A stretch of 64,000 nt of DNA from Phylloscopus collybita. Lineage: Eukaryota > Chordata > Aves > Passeriformes > Phylloscopidae. Shown here piece by piece: positions 14,201 to 25,186 of the stretch (positions within the stretch are counted from its first letter, which is position 1; each line of letters opens with the position of its first letter). Location of the stretch: contig JAJNNQ010000013.1 of NCBI GenBank assembly GCA_027886175.1, forward strand, positions 7,645,501-7,709,500, in the 5' to 3' direction. The notes below the pieces were generated by a model, which saw only the letters and a program-made list of their open reading frames with translations, ran no database searches and was not told the DNA's origin. The position numbers were made by a program, and so were the translations under genes.

Positions 14201-14265
14201 AGACGTGCTGAAGGTGTCTGACAGGTGTAACTGTACCGTTGTTGCCTTGATGCAGTGCACCCCAG

Positions 14266-14647
14266 CTACCTAACCAACGGGCAGCCCTCCGTGGAGCGAT
14301 TCCCCATCAGCTTTAAAACCCACTTCTCAGGGAACTATTTTCATCACGTGGTGCTTGGGATTTACTGCAACGGCCGCTACGGCTCGCTGGGCATGAGCAG
14401 GCGATCGGATCTGATGGACAAACCTCTCACCTACCGAACTCTGAGCGACCTCATCTTCGACTTCGAAGACTCCTATAAAAAGTACTTGCATTCAGTCAAA
14501 AAAGTCAAAATCGGATTGTACGTCCCGCACGAGCCGCACAGCTTCCAGCCCATCGAGTGGAAACAGCTGGTCCTCAACGTGTCCAAAATGATGCGCACAG
14601 AAGTCAGAAAGGAGCTGGAGAAGTTTGCCAGGGATATGAGGATGAAG
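14266..14647 (+). CDS. VASH2: VASH2 coding exon with catalytic His and Ser
   Basis: The 382-nt exon completes the split Ile codon and encodes 127 further residues, from YLTNGQPSVERFPISF to RKELEKFARDMRMK. It contains the catalytic His (second His of YFHHVVLGIY) and catalytic Ser (GSLGMSRR), with spacing 35 and 17 from the upstream Cys. It also contains the conserved DLIFDFEDSYKKYLH and KVKIGLYVPHEPHSF blocks of the transglutaminase-like fold. The donor is AAG|GTAGGT and ends on a codon boundary. Open frame continues into the intron for about 185 nt, but that extension is unrelated to VASH2. An in-frame ATG at 14,255 lies in the intron and is not a start. Confidence 0.97.
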
Positions 14648-16472
14648 GTAGGTCTGTGCACGTGGGTGTTGGGCTCAGGAGGCAGCTGTTCCTTGCCCCA
14701 TCCTGCAGAGATGGACCTTGCTCTGTGTCAGCCTGAGATCATGCAGGTATCAGGTGTGCTGAGGGGGGTGCTTGCATCTGTCTCTGCTGCTTCCCCAGGA
14801 TTTGGTCTGTTTCCATCCCTTACAGCAGTTTAGTTTAAGGATCTCCCCTTTGGCCTGGGAAGCACTTGAACCCATACTTGTCCCTGGCTATCAGGGAGCT
14901 GGTGCCCAGTTTGCTTTCCTCAATGGCTTCAGAAGAAGTGGGTGGGAAGAATCAGCATGGCTGGGGCTGGAACTGCTGGGAAGAGTGGCACGGTCACAGG
15001 TGGGGGGCGGATCTGCGTTTTCCACCTGAGCTGCAGGAGGTGCCATGGGATATCTGTGTCAGTAGTTGCCTCTCCTTGCAGGACATGCCAGGGGGGAGAT
15101 GTCCACCACCCTCAGCTAAATCACAGAGTAGGTTATGTGGGAAAGGCGAGTAAAGCCACTCCCTGACAGACTGGTGCTTCCCTGCTGGCTGGTTGGACTG
15201 AAGAGCTCATTGGGAAACAATGGGAGACAGGGCAGGCTGCCAGTGGCCTGGAGGGTTTGGCTGCCCGTGGGCATGAGGGGTGTCCCTGACCGTGCCTCTG
15301 AGCCTGGCATGGGCAGGAGCTGTTTGTGGTCATGGTGGAAGCAGATTTGGTGCCTGTCCAGCTGGCTGCCAGCAGTGAGAGCAGAGCAGGTGTGTTGCTA
15401 AGTATGGGTCTGGCTCTTGTGGAGAGGTATGTGGCATCGTGTCCAAGTTATTCTGAGTTCTCGTCCCCTTCCCTGCTAAAGAACGGCTCCTACGTAGCAG
15501 CCACGTGCCCTCTTGGCTGAGGCACCTGCCCCCTTGCCCTGACCTTGGGGTGAGCCTTGCCAGGGGCATTGTAGCCCCTGTGTTCTGCTGCCATCTCTCC
15601 TGCCCTGCCAGGGAGTTTTGAGGGCCACCTTGTACCATGTTATCACCTTAAGCATATGGGCTTGATTACTGATGTAATTAAGTTTGGGTTTTTTCCTTCT
15701 TCTCTATTCATATGCTTTTAATACTATCCAGAGAGCAAAGAGCTGAAGCAGCTCAAGTCAGAGAAATCCATATGGGTGGATGACTGAGTTTTGTACTTGC
15801 TTTTGATAGGGGGACCAGCTCTCTGAGTGTGCTGAGCTGTGACACTGGGTCTAGTCCTGGTGAGTGCCTTGAAGGCTGAAGGCCCTGCACCTGATCTCTC
15901 CCTCTAGTTACTACAGAACTCAGAGGGCTTCCATTGTGAGTGGGCTGAGTTTGGAGAATCAGATCTTTAAAGCAGTCCAGAGTGTGAGTGTAATAGTGAC
16001 AGCCCTCTGACACTGGAGGGCCTGGAGGGTGGGGGCAAGTTGGAGACCTACTGAAAAGCCTTACTGTTGGAGTTCAGCTGCCAGCCTGAGAGATGGTCAC
16101 CTCTGTTTGTTGAGAGAAAAGCTGGAGAGGGTGATTTGGCTGTCTGAGTTTCTTTCAGCTGAGGCTCAAAGCCATTTTTCTTATCTCTTGCTGTTGCCAG
16201 CTCCGAAGAAAGCCGTGGATGAGACAGTATTCAGCTGGGAACTGAACTGGTGACACCAACTAATTTTTGCAGGGGGCCCCCGAACAGCTATCACATGATA
16301 ACAGCTTTGAGTTCCTCTTAACCTGGGCAGGGTTTGAATAAGCCCCAAGGGACTGAAGGCTCTTTGTGTGCCATCCCCGCTGCTGTATGAGGCCCTTTAT
16401 TTTAAATTTTTATTTGCAGTGAATCATTGCCTTTATTGAAGGCTACTTCCTTCCCTCCCCCCTCTTTCACAG
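14648..16472 (+). other. VASH2: VASH2 intron
   Basis: Ordinary U2-type intron with donor GTAGGT and acceptor TTTCACAG after a pyrimidine-rich tract. No repeats or exons were recognised. It is moderately GC-rich and several open frames are chance. Confidence 0.85.
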
Positions 16473-16588
16473 ATTCTGAAACCCTCAAGTGCCCATTCTC
16501 CGATGAAGGAGAGACCCCGGGGTAAGTCGCTGTCCCCTCGCCGGAGGCAAGGCAGCCCTCAGAGGCGGGCCTGCAGGAGAGATAAATC
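16473..16588 (+). CDS. VASH2: VASH2 coding exon, Arg/Ser-rich basic tail
   Basis: The 116-nt exon encodes ILKPSSAHSPMKERPRGKS followed by an SPRRR-rich basic segment ending RRDK, then two bases of Ser. This is the disordered, arginine/serine-proline-rich tail of vasohibin-2 that follows the catalytic domain. Such basic tails are thought to help microtubule contact. The donor is AAATC|GTGAGT. Joining TC to the first G of the last exon gives Ser and keeps the frame. Confidence 0.95.
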
Positions 16589-19500
16589 GTGAGTATTCCT
16601 GCCACCGGCCCTGCTGGGGCACAAGGGAGGGTGGTGATGGTACTTTGCTGTACAAAACTTCCTGGCACATACAGGAAAACTGCACCAGGTGCCTTAGTTA
16701 GCAGAGAGGCTCCAGAGGCTGCTGGCACTGCTGGTGTCCTGGCATTGCTGTGCTTCCTGCTGCCTGGTGGCCCCTCCTTGCAGGGTCCTCGGGCTGTGCA
16801 GCTTACAGAGACAGTGGAAAAGTAAACTTGTCTTTCCAAAGAGACAACATCACTTGAATTGTATTCTTTGATTTTAATCAGCTTAAAAAACCACCTGGGC
16901 TGCTTTCCATGTGTGTCGTAGCTAAGAGCTGTTCTTTAGCTGTGTGGGGAAGGATGGATGCAATACCTCTAAATGGATAAAACTGTGTGTCCAGATCCAC
17001 AGACCTTTTACAGCCACTGGCAATTCAGGCTCCCCTACCTCAGATGTGGAAGAGCTGAGTTCTAGCTGTAGTGCTCCGTGCCAGGAAGCCTGACAACTGT
17101 GAAAGCCTATACGTAACCCAGATTAGTCACATATTTATGATCATTGCTTTTTAAATAGGCTCCGAGACTACTGTCTCAGCACTTATTTATTTTAAAGCAG
17201 CTAATAAAGACATTAGACTAACCTTCTAAAGATAACTTCAAGTTACATTAGCAACAGATGATTTTGCAGCAAGCTTTTATTTTTGCATGTTCATTCACAC
17301 TCAGTCCACGATGCTGTACTTTGGGCTTTGTCACTGAGAGCTCCTTGTTTAGTGCATAGATAATTATAGTTGTAATGGGCTCAGCTGCTTCAGGCTTCTT
17401 CACCTCCTAGATTCTCTTTGAGGAACAGTTTCATTTTTGAGTTTCTGATAGTGCTTCTGCTGTTGCTGGAGTGGATCAAATATTTCTGGAGAGAAGTGAG
17501 TGTCACTGGGCTTGGAGACTCTCCAGTTGAGGTGGTTTCCTGAAAGAGCTACTGGGCATGTGGCTGCTCTGCAGTGACTGATCTCTCCTTGGCAGCTTTG
17601 CTTTTCCAGGACAGAAAGACAGGGAGTGTACAGGTGGCCTGTTACCTGCTCAGTGGTTCTGCTCTGTTGCTTTATATCAAGAACAGATTACATGTAGCTC
17701 TAAAACAAACCCTGGGTCACCATGATAGAAGATGCAGGACCCAAACAGATTGTGATGAGCTGTGAGCCCTGAAGGGGGCTGGCATCCCCTGCTCAGGGAT
17801 GAGCTGAATGACACATCCCAGCACAAGCAGTGGCTGACATAAGGCGAGAAACACAACAGGAGAAATGGGGTATTCTCCATATTGGTGGATCTCTGAGAAC
17901 CCGATGGAGTGAGAGGCCTTTTTTTGTTACACACAGAATAGGAAAGAGTCAGGTTTGCTAGGCTTTTGGCTGGAATCCCAACTAAAGAATGGCTGTGCTT
18001 ATCAACACTCTGTTTTGTTTCTTTGTGGATCTCTTACTCACGTGCTGTAATTACAGCTTTCTTGAGCTTGCTGCGGAGGGGGACAGAAGTATTTTGCTCC
18101 AGGGTGAGCTGGCAGGGGTTGAATAACATGTTCATTGAAGGGCTTCACCTGCTGATGGCAAGCTGTTATTACAGCCTGGGTTTCATCAACAGTAAAATTA
18201 TATGGGCCTGCTGGGAGAAATCTCCCACTGAAGGATATGTGGAGTGGTGAACTAGAGTGTCTTGGCTGGATTGTTTCTGGAGGACAAAGGTTGAAACTGT
18301 GCTTAAGGTTGGAAGAGGATTTCACAGCCACAACTATCTAACTTCTCATCCTTGTTCCTTCAGGTTTATTAGGTAAATGTTAGTGGTGGCTGCCAGCAAG
18401 CCCACGATAGCCTTTTAGCCTGGAAATGCAGCTGCAAGGCAGGTGGGGCACATTGCAGGACAGGTGGCAATGCAATACCCAGTACATACCTGCCTAGGAG
18501 GCTGCTGTGTAGTCAATTTGCAGCTTGTTAACTGAGCTATGCAGAAGTCCATGTGCTCTTAGCCCACAGCTGGTGTGATCCTGCACGAATACAGAGGATA
18601 TAGATAGGGTAGTGTCAATCTCTGGTATGTCTGAAGCTTTACTGTGTCCACTTGCCCATCCTCTGAAGTCCCAAAGCAGAAGGGTGCAGTAAATTGCAGA
18701 CCAGTGCTGGAGCAGACAATGCAGTGTTTCATCCTCACCAGGAGTGCTTGGAGCTGGAGGGGTTTGGGAGAATTGCTATGAGTTTGGAAGGGGGGCGGGT
18801 CATGCAGTTGCCTGGAGAATCTCTGCTCCTAAATGTCAGCTCACCAGATCTATTTCCTTTCAATTTCATGTTGAGGCTTAACATGCATGCTCTGAGTGGC
18901 ATGGCAACACTGGCCTTGTGTGCTTCCAGCCCAGTAGCTGCTGAAAAGGAAATTCTGCTAGTCTGTTTTATCAGGATGTGCAAAGGGGCAGGATTACATT
19001 AGGATGTGTAAAATCAGGCAGCTCCAGTGCAGACAGCTCCTAAATACTGTGCCCAGAAACTGGTCACAGCTTGCTCACCTGCTCATGGCCAGGGTGCTTT
19101 GGACAGGAGGTGTGATCTGATGGGCCAGTAAAGCAGAAGGCATGTTTGGCATAAGGTCATTTGCCAGCCAAGGAGAATGGGATCTGTGGTGCCTCTGCTC
19201 CAAGTCTTTTCCTGAAACTTACAGAAGACAGCCTGTAGCTAAAAGCTACAGACAATTGTGGATGGGTGGAAATGGGCATGTCAGCATGGGTGACTCCCAG
19301 TGACTCCCCATCTCTCTTGGATAATCAAGAGAAGGTACTACCATCCAGGCATGCTTTAATTAAAACCATATTGTGACCTTAATTAAAGGGAGGGAGAAAA
19401 AGATGTGAAGAGGATCCCTAAATCGGAGAAAGGGATGAAGGAAGGACACTGGAAATTCCATACAGTGCATCTCTTGCTGGTCTCTGACTCCCACACAAGC

Positions 19501-21092
19501 TCTGAGGGATGCAGCTTGTAGCTTGTTTACTGCTTAGTCAAATCCCATCTGCTCTGAAGGAACAATTTGCATTTTTCCACATTATCTTACAGTGATTTTT
19601 TAAAGTGTGATCCCTTCCTGCAAGTGAGAGAGACCAGTGAAGACTCCTTGACTTCTGTGAAGTACTTAAACTGAGACAAACACGAGGCCTGGTGCAGGGC
19701 AGTACTGCAGTGAGGGTGGTGGGGTTACTATGAGAGGTGCTTAGATAAGTGGCAAAGCAACAGGTTTCATTCAGTGTGCTGCTAGGCAGAGGAGCATTAG
19801 CTGTCCATAGCAATGTCCCCAGCTCTCAAATGCTGTGCAGATTCCCAGCAGGGATCTGGTGTTAGCAGTTCTGCTCTTCAAAAGAAAAAAAAATCCTTAT
19901 TGAATCAAAGAATTAAAAAATATTTCAGAGGCTCTGCTGCACACGTGTATCTGTGAGCTGCACACCCCCAGTTCTTGGGGCTGCAGCAGTACAGCTCTTC
20001 CCTGGTGTGTGCCACAGGCAGGGCTGGGCTTTCCTTGGTTTCCAGCCTGCCTGTGGCACTGCTGCCTGCCCTGAGCTGCTCCAGGGGGAACGGGCCAGCA
20101 GCCTGCAGCAGGGAGATAAGCGCCAGCCTGGCTGTGCAAACTCAGGGGTCACATCTGCTGCAGGGTGAGCAAGGAGTAAACACACAGAGCTGGAAACCAG
20201 GGCTGAGGAGCTGAAAGCACTGGAGCCATGATCATTGTACTACTGGGGCTTTAGCTGTGTTTCTGCAGGGAAGCAGACGTGCTATAGAGTACCAGAGAAA
20301 TGTGTGCTTTAAACAATGTCTTTAGAAAAGCAAACAGACGGCTTAGTGTGAAAACAGCCAAGAGCCTGCAATAAGCTCTCAGATTAGACACTTCCACAGA
20401 CTATACATCAGCTGGATAGTTTTGGTTTGACAACTTTGTTGCAAGAGCTTTTCCTTTGCTTGCTAAAAAGAGAGACTGATTGCTCAAGATTATCTTTGGT
20501 TCAGGCTGTAGGAATACTTAAATGACCTAACAGCATCCATGTGTGTCTGATTACTGAGGTGAATGGTATCAGAATGCTGGATGCCAGGAGACTGAAGGGA
20601 GTCCAGCCTGTGTTTTCTCTTTGGTGGGCTGCAGCCCTTCACACAGACCCAGCCAGGAGGAAGGGGCAGGCTGGGAGAGCCAACAGGCAGTGTCCATGTG
20701 AGAGGCCCTGCCTGTTTGCTCTCAGCTGTTTCAGCTTTGTTCCAAACGTTGGAGCCCTGCTCCAGGTGGGGTGTGGTCTTAGCTACTCATTTAGGCCCTC
20801 TCTCAAGTCAGGAGGAGGGGTACTTCAGGCTCAAATCCTGGATCCCAGCATGGCACAGCTTGTCCTTCACTGGTGCGTGGCTTCAGAGGCAAGACACAGA
20901 TAGCTCTGTCACAGTAGTTCCTGCAGCAGATTTACCAGGAGTGCGTTTAAGACGACAGCATTAGTTCTATGCAGCCCTCCCCCGAGGCAGCCTTTTCCCT
21001 GTGTGACCGCAGCGCTCTCCACACCTGCACGGCCGTGCGGGATCGCTGCTCAGCAGCGCCCTCTTCTCTTCTCTTCCCTCCCCTGTGCGCAG
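16589..21092 (+). other. VASH2: VASH2 last intron
   Basis: A 4.5-kb U2-type intron with donor GTGAGT and acceptor GTGCGCAG. No exon or clear mobile element was recognised. An AT-rich stretch near 17,100-17,400 contrasts with its GC-richer surroundings and could be a conserved non-coding element, but this cannot be judged from one genome. Confidence 0.8.
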
Positions 21093-21162
21093 GCCGGCGG
21101 TGCGGGACAAGAAAGGAGACCTGGCGACACTCAACGAGGTGGGCTACCAGCTCCGCATCTGA
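21093..21162 (+). CDS. VASH2: VASH2 terminal coding exon and stop
   Basis: Encodes PAVRDKKGDLATLNEVGYQL then RI and TGA at 21,160-21,162. The terminal motif TLNEVGYQ(I/L)RI is the conserved vasohibin-2 C-terminus, so this is the natural end and not a truncation. The acceptor is GTGCGCAG. The region around the exon is GC-rich, and the AU-rich 3' UTR begins soon after. Confidence 0.96.
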
Positions 21163-21274
21163 CACAGCCCCGCCGCCGACTCCAGAGGGCATCCCGCTGC
21201 TGCCGCTGCACTTTACCTGCACTCCCTTGGAAGGAAAAAGGAATGGGACTGTTTATTAACTTTTATACTCTCAC

Positions 21275-21280
21275 AATAAA
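21275..21280 (+). terminator. VASH2: VASH2 proximal polyadenylation signal
   Basis: Canonical AATAAA 113 nt after the VASH2 stop codon. The GT/T-rich sequence TAATTTTTTTTTGGTGG about 22 nt downstream could serve as the downstream element. Use of this site would give a very short 3' UTR. Confidence 0.55.
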
Positions 21281-23473
21281 AGTCTGACCTAGAAAATAGG
21301 GGGTAATTTTTTTTTGGTGGCAGTATTTATTTCAATTTATAAAAAAGGCATCAGTGAAGAGAACCTAAAATTAGATTTGCCAGGATATGAGATTTTTTTT
21401 TTTTTCTCTCCCATCATGTAGCAGGTGACTCCAGTGGTGTGAGTTTCTTCAAATATCATTTCCCTGTACAAGTGTTAATTGAACTTGGCCTTGTGCTAGG
21501 TGGTAGCATTGGAATAACTAATGAATCATATTCTTAGTATTAAGATGTGCTGGGGTGCAGTGCAATTAAAAGAAATCATATTCACTAATAATCTTTAATT
21601 CAGCAATAAAAGCAAGCAGTGCAGAAGTGGCGTAAGTTTTTAAAGTATTAATATTACCTCACTAGACTTAATAGATATGCAAAACTGTCAGTATTATTGT
21701 TTTCTAACTAATTTGTACTGTTTCCCAGCATTACTGGGAATATTAAAACAGCACTGGATGTTTTACTGCCACCTGTATTATTATTTTCTGCATGTTGCCG
21801 AAAGATGTTAAGTAATAGTAATATGCAAGTGTATTCTTAACACTGACATCTTGTTAGGCAAGATGAGGTTTGAGGTTTTTTAAATGATGATAATTGATGA
21901 ATAATGAATTTTTAAACTTTCATAATTTTTTTATACTTTTGTCACAAGCTTTTAGTCTTTCTGAACTACATCGCTGAAGCACAAAACATAGAGATTGCTG
22001 TTTTGTAGAGACAAGTCAGCTTTTTTCTTATATATGTAGTAACTGGAATAATGGAAAAACTGGGAATTGCTAACCTGAGTCTATGTGCTTTTCTCTCCAC
22101 ATTTATGTGCAAATTTGAACCTTGTCTTTGAAAGGCTGAGCAGTCTCCGATGGTGATGCCTTGACACTTTGTATTAAACCAGGCATGGCAGGCTGAAGTT
22201 CTGCTGTGCAGGGAATTTTCCTACACATCTTGTAGTAACAACTGCTTAGTCAGCCTTGAATAAGGAAGTATGGCTGAAACAGATGAAAATCAAGCTTGTC
22301 TGCTTCCTCCCTGCTCAGTTGTTTTGTTGTAAGACTTGGCTAAGGGCCTGTGATGGACAGCAGTGTTCTCAAGTGACGTGGTAAGACTCGCTGGGGTCCA
22401 CCATTCGACTTAGTGAAGTTCTCTGGAAGCATTTGAGTGCTGCATTCCTGGAAATGTTTCATTAGGTGCCTAAATATAAACTGGATTATTGTACGTGTCC
22501 AGCCTCTACCCGTTGTGCTGTGCTCATAGATGCTGCCATGGGCCTGGTGTACCTCCCCTCCTGGGCACTTACTTTTTTGGGATCTCGATGAAGATGGATG
22601 CTGTTACAGATGGACAGTAATGCTTATTCAAATGGAATGATTTCAGCTCCTAGAACACTTCTATCAGCCAGAAAATGAATGAATACAGATGGAAAGAATT
22701 GCTTGTACACAGACCTCATTGCTCAAAAAACTGAATTTCACCTGCCTATGACAGGAAGAAAAAGCCAAGACCCAACAACCTTCTACAGCCAGTGAAAGGC
22801 TTTCTACCAATTAAGACTTCAGAAACTCTAGAAAGAAAACTTTTCAAAAGTGTGACACTTCTTTATCTACATTTATCATATCAATAACAGGAAGGTCTTT
22901 CCCATCCCTCTTTCTCTAAAACTTTTCCACTCCTGTGTTCACAGTAAGTTTTTTTGGTTAAGGAGTGAAGGTAAAGAGAGGAAATACTCTTTTGGTAAAA
23001 ATTTTTGTGTAATTTGACATCAGCTGCAGAGTTTTGGTTTCAAACTTTGTGCTGCCCAGTGTCTTGTGACCGAAACAATTTTTTAATGACTTCTCATGGA
23101 TAAAATGATGTGGAAAAACTTTTGATCAGCTGTATCCTATAGCACAATGTTATCTGCTATGTTGCAAGTTTTTCTATGAGACCATGGTTTACTTCAGCTC
23201 AGATAATGATTGTATATAGTTTCTACTCTTGTCCAGCACAATTTATTTTCTCTTAACTGATACTGAAGCTTTTTAATGCTGTAGAGGTGTGTTGACGAAT
23301 TGCTTTTGGTTCTTGTTTCAAGTTCTGCTGAAATATTCTCTTGAAACTTGCTTATGATGGCATTTGTCTTAAGTGTGGTTCAAGTGACAGCAAAGTGGTC
23401 AAATAGTATAGAAAAACATGCATGACTTTTTGGACTTTTTCTCATCACCTGTATATGCACAGCATGAAATGTC

Positions 23474-23479
23474 AATAAA
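23474..23479 (+). terminator. VASH2: VASH2 distal polyadenylation signal
   Basis: AATAAA in GTCAATAAAAG, followed about 15 nt later by a T-rich tract, TCTTTTTTTT. It lies 2.3 kb after the stop and is the likely end of the long-UTR isoform. Confidence 0.55.
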
Positions 23480-23500
23480 AGTATCATGGTAGTCTTTTTT

Positions 23501-24840
23501 TTAATGACTTACTTGTTTTTTGTCCTTGCTCTTAACAAGGGTTGCTACAACTGAACAATATTTTTAGCTGTAACCTGGATGGACCCAGAAATCTGTTGCC
23601 TCTATCTATGTATGCTGGCACCTATGAGCTTACTCAGATGCTTGAAACCAGACAGCATCCAGGATCAAATAGGTTGTCATCCTTAGCATCAACCTGGGTG
23701 TTAACAGGTAGAAGAAAGATCTTTAGTTACAAGGACCTGTGACAAAAGTAGCCCCCCCTCCAAATTCTCAGCAATGTAAGCTGAATGTTTTGGCAGGTGG
23801 TCGTATTTTGTAATGGAACACTGAGGAACTTCTTTGAATAAATGGGTTACATAGTTACTGTACTACTATATAGCACTGTACTTCCTGCATTATTCTCCAA
23901 GAACAAAGTAATTGCAGTTGGCTGCAGTCGGGGGAGGGGAACACAGATGAAAATTCCACAACTGCTTCTGGGAGACAAATGTGTCTGGATGGGTGCAGGT
24001 TTTCCAGCACTACAATGAAAGACAATTCTGTTACTTTAAAGCTGGTTCTACATCCACATCCAGGTGTAGTTTGACCAAGTTAAAAGGTTTGTTTCCAGCC
24101 CCTCTATGTTTCCTATTCAGGCAGTCTGGTGTTTTTTTAATTACTTTGTAAACCGTATTTTACACAGGATGTCTATGAGTGCAAAGTGAGAGTAAATAAA
24201 CAATCTTGATAATTTAATACCTCAAGATCTGGCATTTTTAATAACAAAATAGAAAAAAAACCCACCCTGTCACTGGTTGTTCAATATTATAAAACCTCAA
24301 GATGTCAAGGGCTAATATTTGCTTTCCTCCTGTAATAGATGAATTAAGTTTCCTGTGATGTGCTCATTAAACTTAGCTTTACTTCAGATATTTTAAAAAA
24401 TATTTCAGTGAATGCTCTCTCTATTTAAGCCCTTAGAACTTTAAGCAGCATATTCTCAAAGCATACATCTTTGCCTATATGCATTTCTTCCTGTGAAAGT
24501 TCCATCTTGCAGCCTCTGCACTGAGAACGCTGAGTAAATTCCATTGTCGAAGTGTTGAGATGGAAGTGTCCACAGAGCACATTTGTAGTAAAGCATTATT
24601 TTCAACTCATTAAAAAATGCTGCAGGCACATAAACACATTCCCCTTTGCTTGAAGAAACACAGAATTCTCAGAATAGTCCTTTTTACTGTGATTTACAAT
24701 AAAAATCATTTACAACATATCCGTGAAAAATAATGCCATTTTGAGTCTGGCACAGATGTTTTCCTTTATCAAAGAGTAAGCTAATGTAAAATCTTCTCTT
24801 TTTCTCCCTAAAAGACTTCATAAAGTAAATGAAACAGTTT
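23501..24840. other. VASH2-ANGEL2 convergent intergenic region
   Basis: AT-rich region between two converging genes. It holds extra AATAAA signals on + (23,837) and several AT-rich stretches, but no recognised exon, RNA gene or mobile element. Either gene's 3' UTR may extend into it, so real transcripts could overlap tail to tail. Confidence 0.5.
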
Positions 24841-24846
24841 TTTATT
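24841..24846 (-). terminator. ANGEL2: ANGEL2 candidate polyadenylation signal
   Basis: TTTATT on + is AATAAA on the - strand, 186 nt past the ANGEL2 stop. It is the first canonical signal after the coding region. Longer 3' UTRs reaching toward 24,200 cannot be excluded. Confidence 0.45.
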
Positions 24847-25031
24847 TAAAAAAAAGGAAAGTCCCTTTAGAAAGTCTACTTTACACAACACTAACAAATC
24901 AGCATGCAGGTAAGCGTATTTAAACCGGACCAGCAGTGCTTGAATTAACCCTTAAAAAAATAACAATAATAATCATCCCATGAAGAGAGGTGGTAAAGGG
25001 AACTTCACCTACACCAAACGTCCTTTGGATA

Positions 25032-25186
25032 TTACCGTTCAATAAGCCTGAACTCTGCTAGCAGTGGCAGGTGGTCAGAAGAGTTATTTTCATTGGGAAG
25101 ACCATTAACAGTCCAAAGATCTTTCTCTGTTAGAAGTGCCAGCCTGCCAAGAAGTTTCAGACCACCACAGAAAGAATCCTCTGCTC
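25032..25186 (-). CDS. ANGEL2: ANGEL2 last coding exon, catalytic DH motif and stop
   Basis: 155 nt on the - strand with acceptor TCTAACAG. It encodes residues about 503-553: GAEDSFCGGLKLLGRLALLT, then EKDLWTVNGLPNENNSSDHL, PLLAEFRLIER and TAA at 25,034-25,032. The Asp-His in SSDHLP is the C-terminal catalytic pair of the EEP fold. The natural C-terminus closely matches vertebrate ANGEL2. Confidence 0.96.

Larger units (their letters stand above)
5967..14265 (+). other. VASH2: VASH2 intron with U12-type splice signals
   Basis: The 8.3-kb intron starts GTATCCTTT, identical to the U12 donor consensus (A/G)TATCCTT. It has TGCCTTGAT at 14,243-14,251, matching TTCCTTRAY at eight of nine positions, with the branch adenosine at 14,250, 15 nt before the acceptor CCCCAG. 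An earlier AG at 14,254-14,255 lies only about 5 nt from the branch point and is evidently skipped, because the reading frame requires the later AG. The intron carries CR1 fragments at 6,945-8,060, 10,795-11,090 and 11,140-11,215. No other exon was found in it. Confidence 0.85.
1..23480 (+). other. VASH2: VASH2 gene locus (vasohibin-2), 3' part; 5' end outside window
   Basis: Vasohibin-2 is a cytosolic transglutaminase-like cysteine protease that, with the small partner SVBP, removes the C-terminal tyrosine of alpha-tubulin. Four exons in this window join in frame into 213 residues ending in NEVGYQLRI and a stop. Human VASH2 is about 355 residues (from memory), so roughly 142 N-terminal residues lie upstream of position 1. 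The catalytic triad is visible: Cys in PIKCLEAV, the second His of YFHHVVLG, and Ser of GMSRR. Their spacings of 35 and 17 residues match the known triad spacing of vasohibins. VASH2 rather than VASH1 is chosen because the neighbours are ANGEL2 and a PX-containing RPS6KC1. It converges on ANGEL2. The identification is very secure; the missing 5' exons were looked for in 1-5,891 and not found. Confidence 0.95.
21163..23500 (+). other. VASH2: VASH2 3' UTR (inferred extent)
   Basis: The AU-rich stretch after the stop has no substantial open frame and several AATAAA signals: proximal at 21,275-21,280, intermediate at 21,605-21,610 and distal at 23,474-23,479. Composition drops sharply from GC-rich to AU-rich about 80 nt after the stop. 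The end at about 23,500 is inferred from the distal signal and is not directly shown. A further AATAAA at 23,837-23,842 could extend the transcript. Confidence 0.6.

Noticed and set aside
14255..14833. Single open frame from an ATG at 14,255 through VASH2 sequence to 14,833
   Set aside because: The ATG lies in the intron before the acceptor at 14,265, and the last 60 or so codons are intron after donor 14,648. Only 14,266-14,647 matches VASH2 and its phases agree with neighbours.
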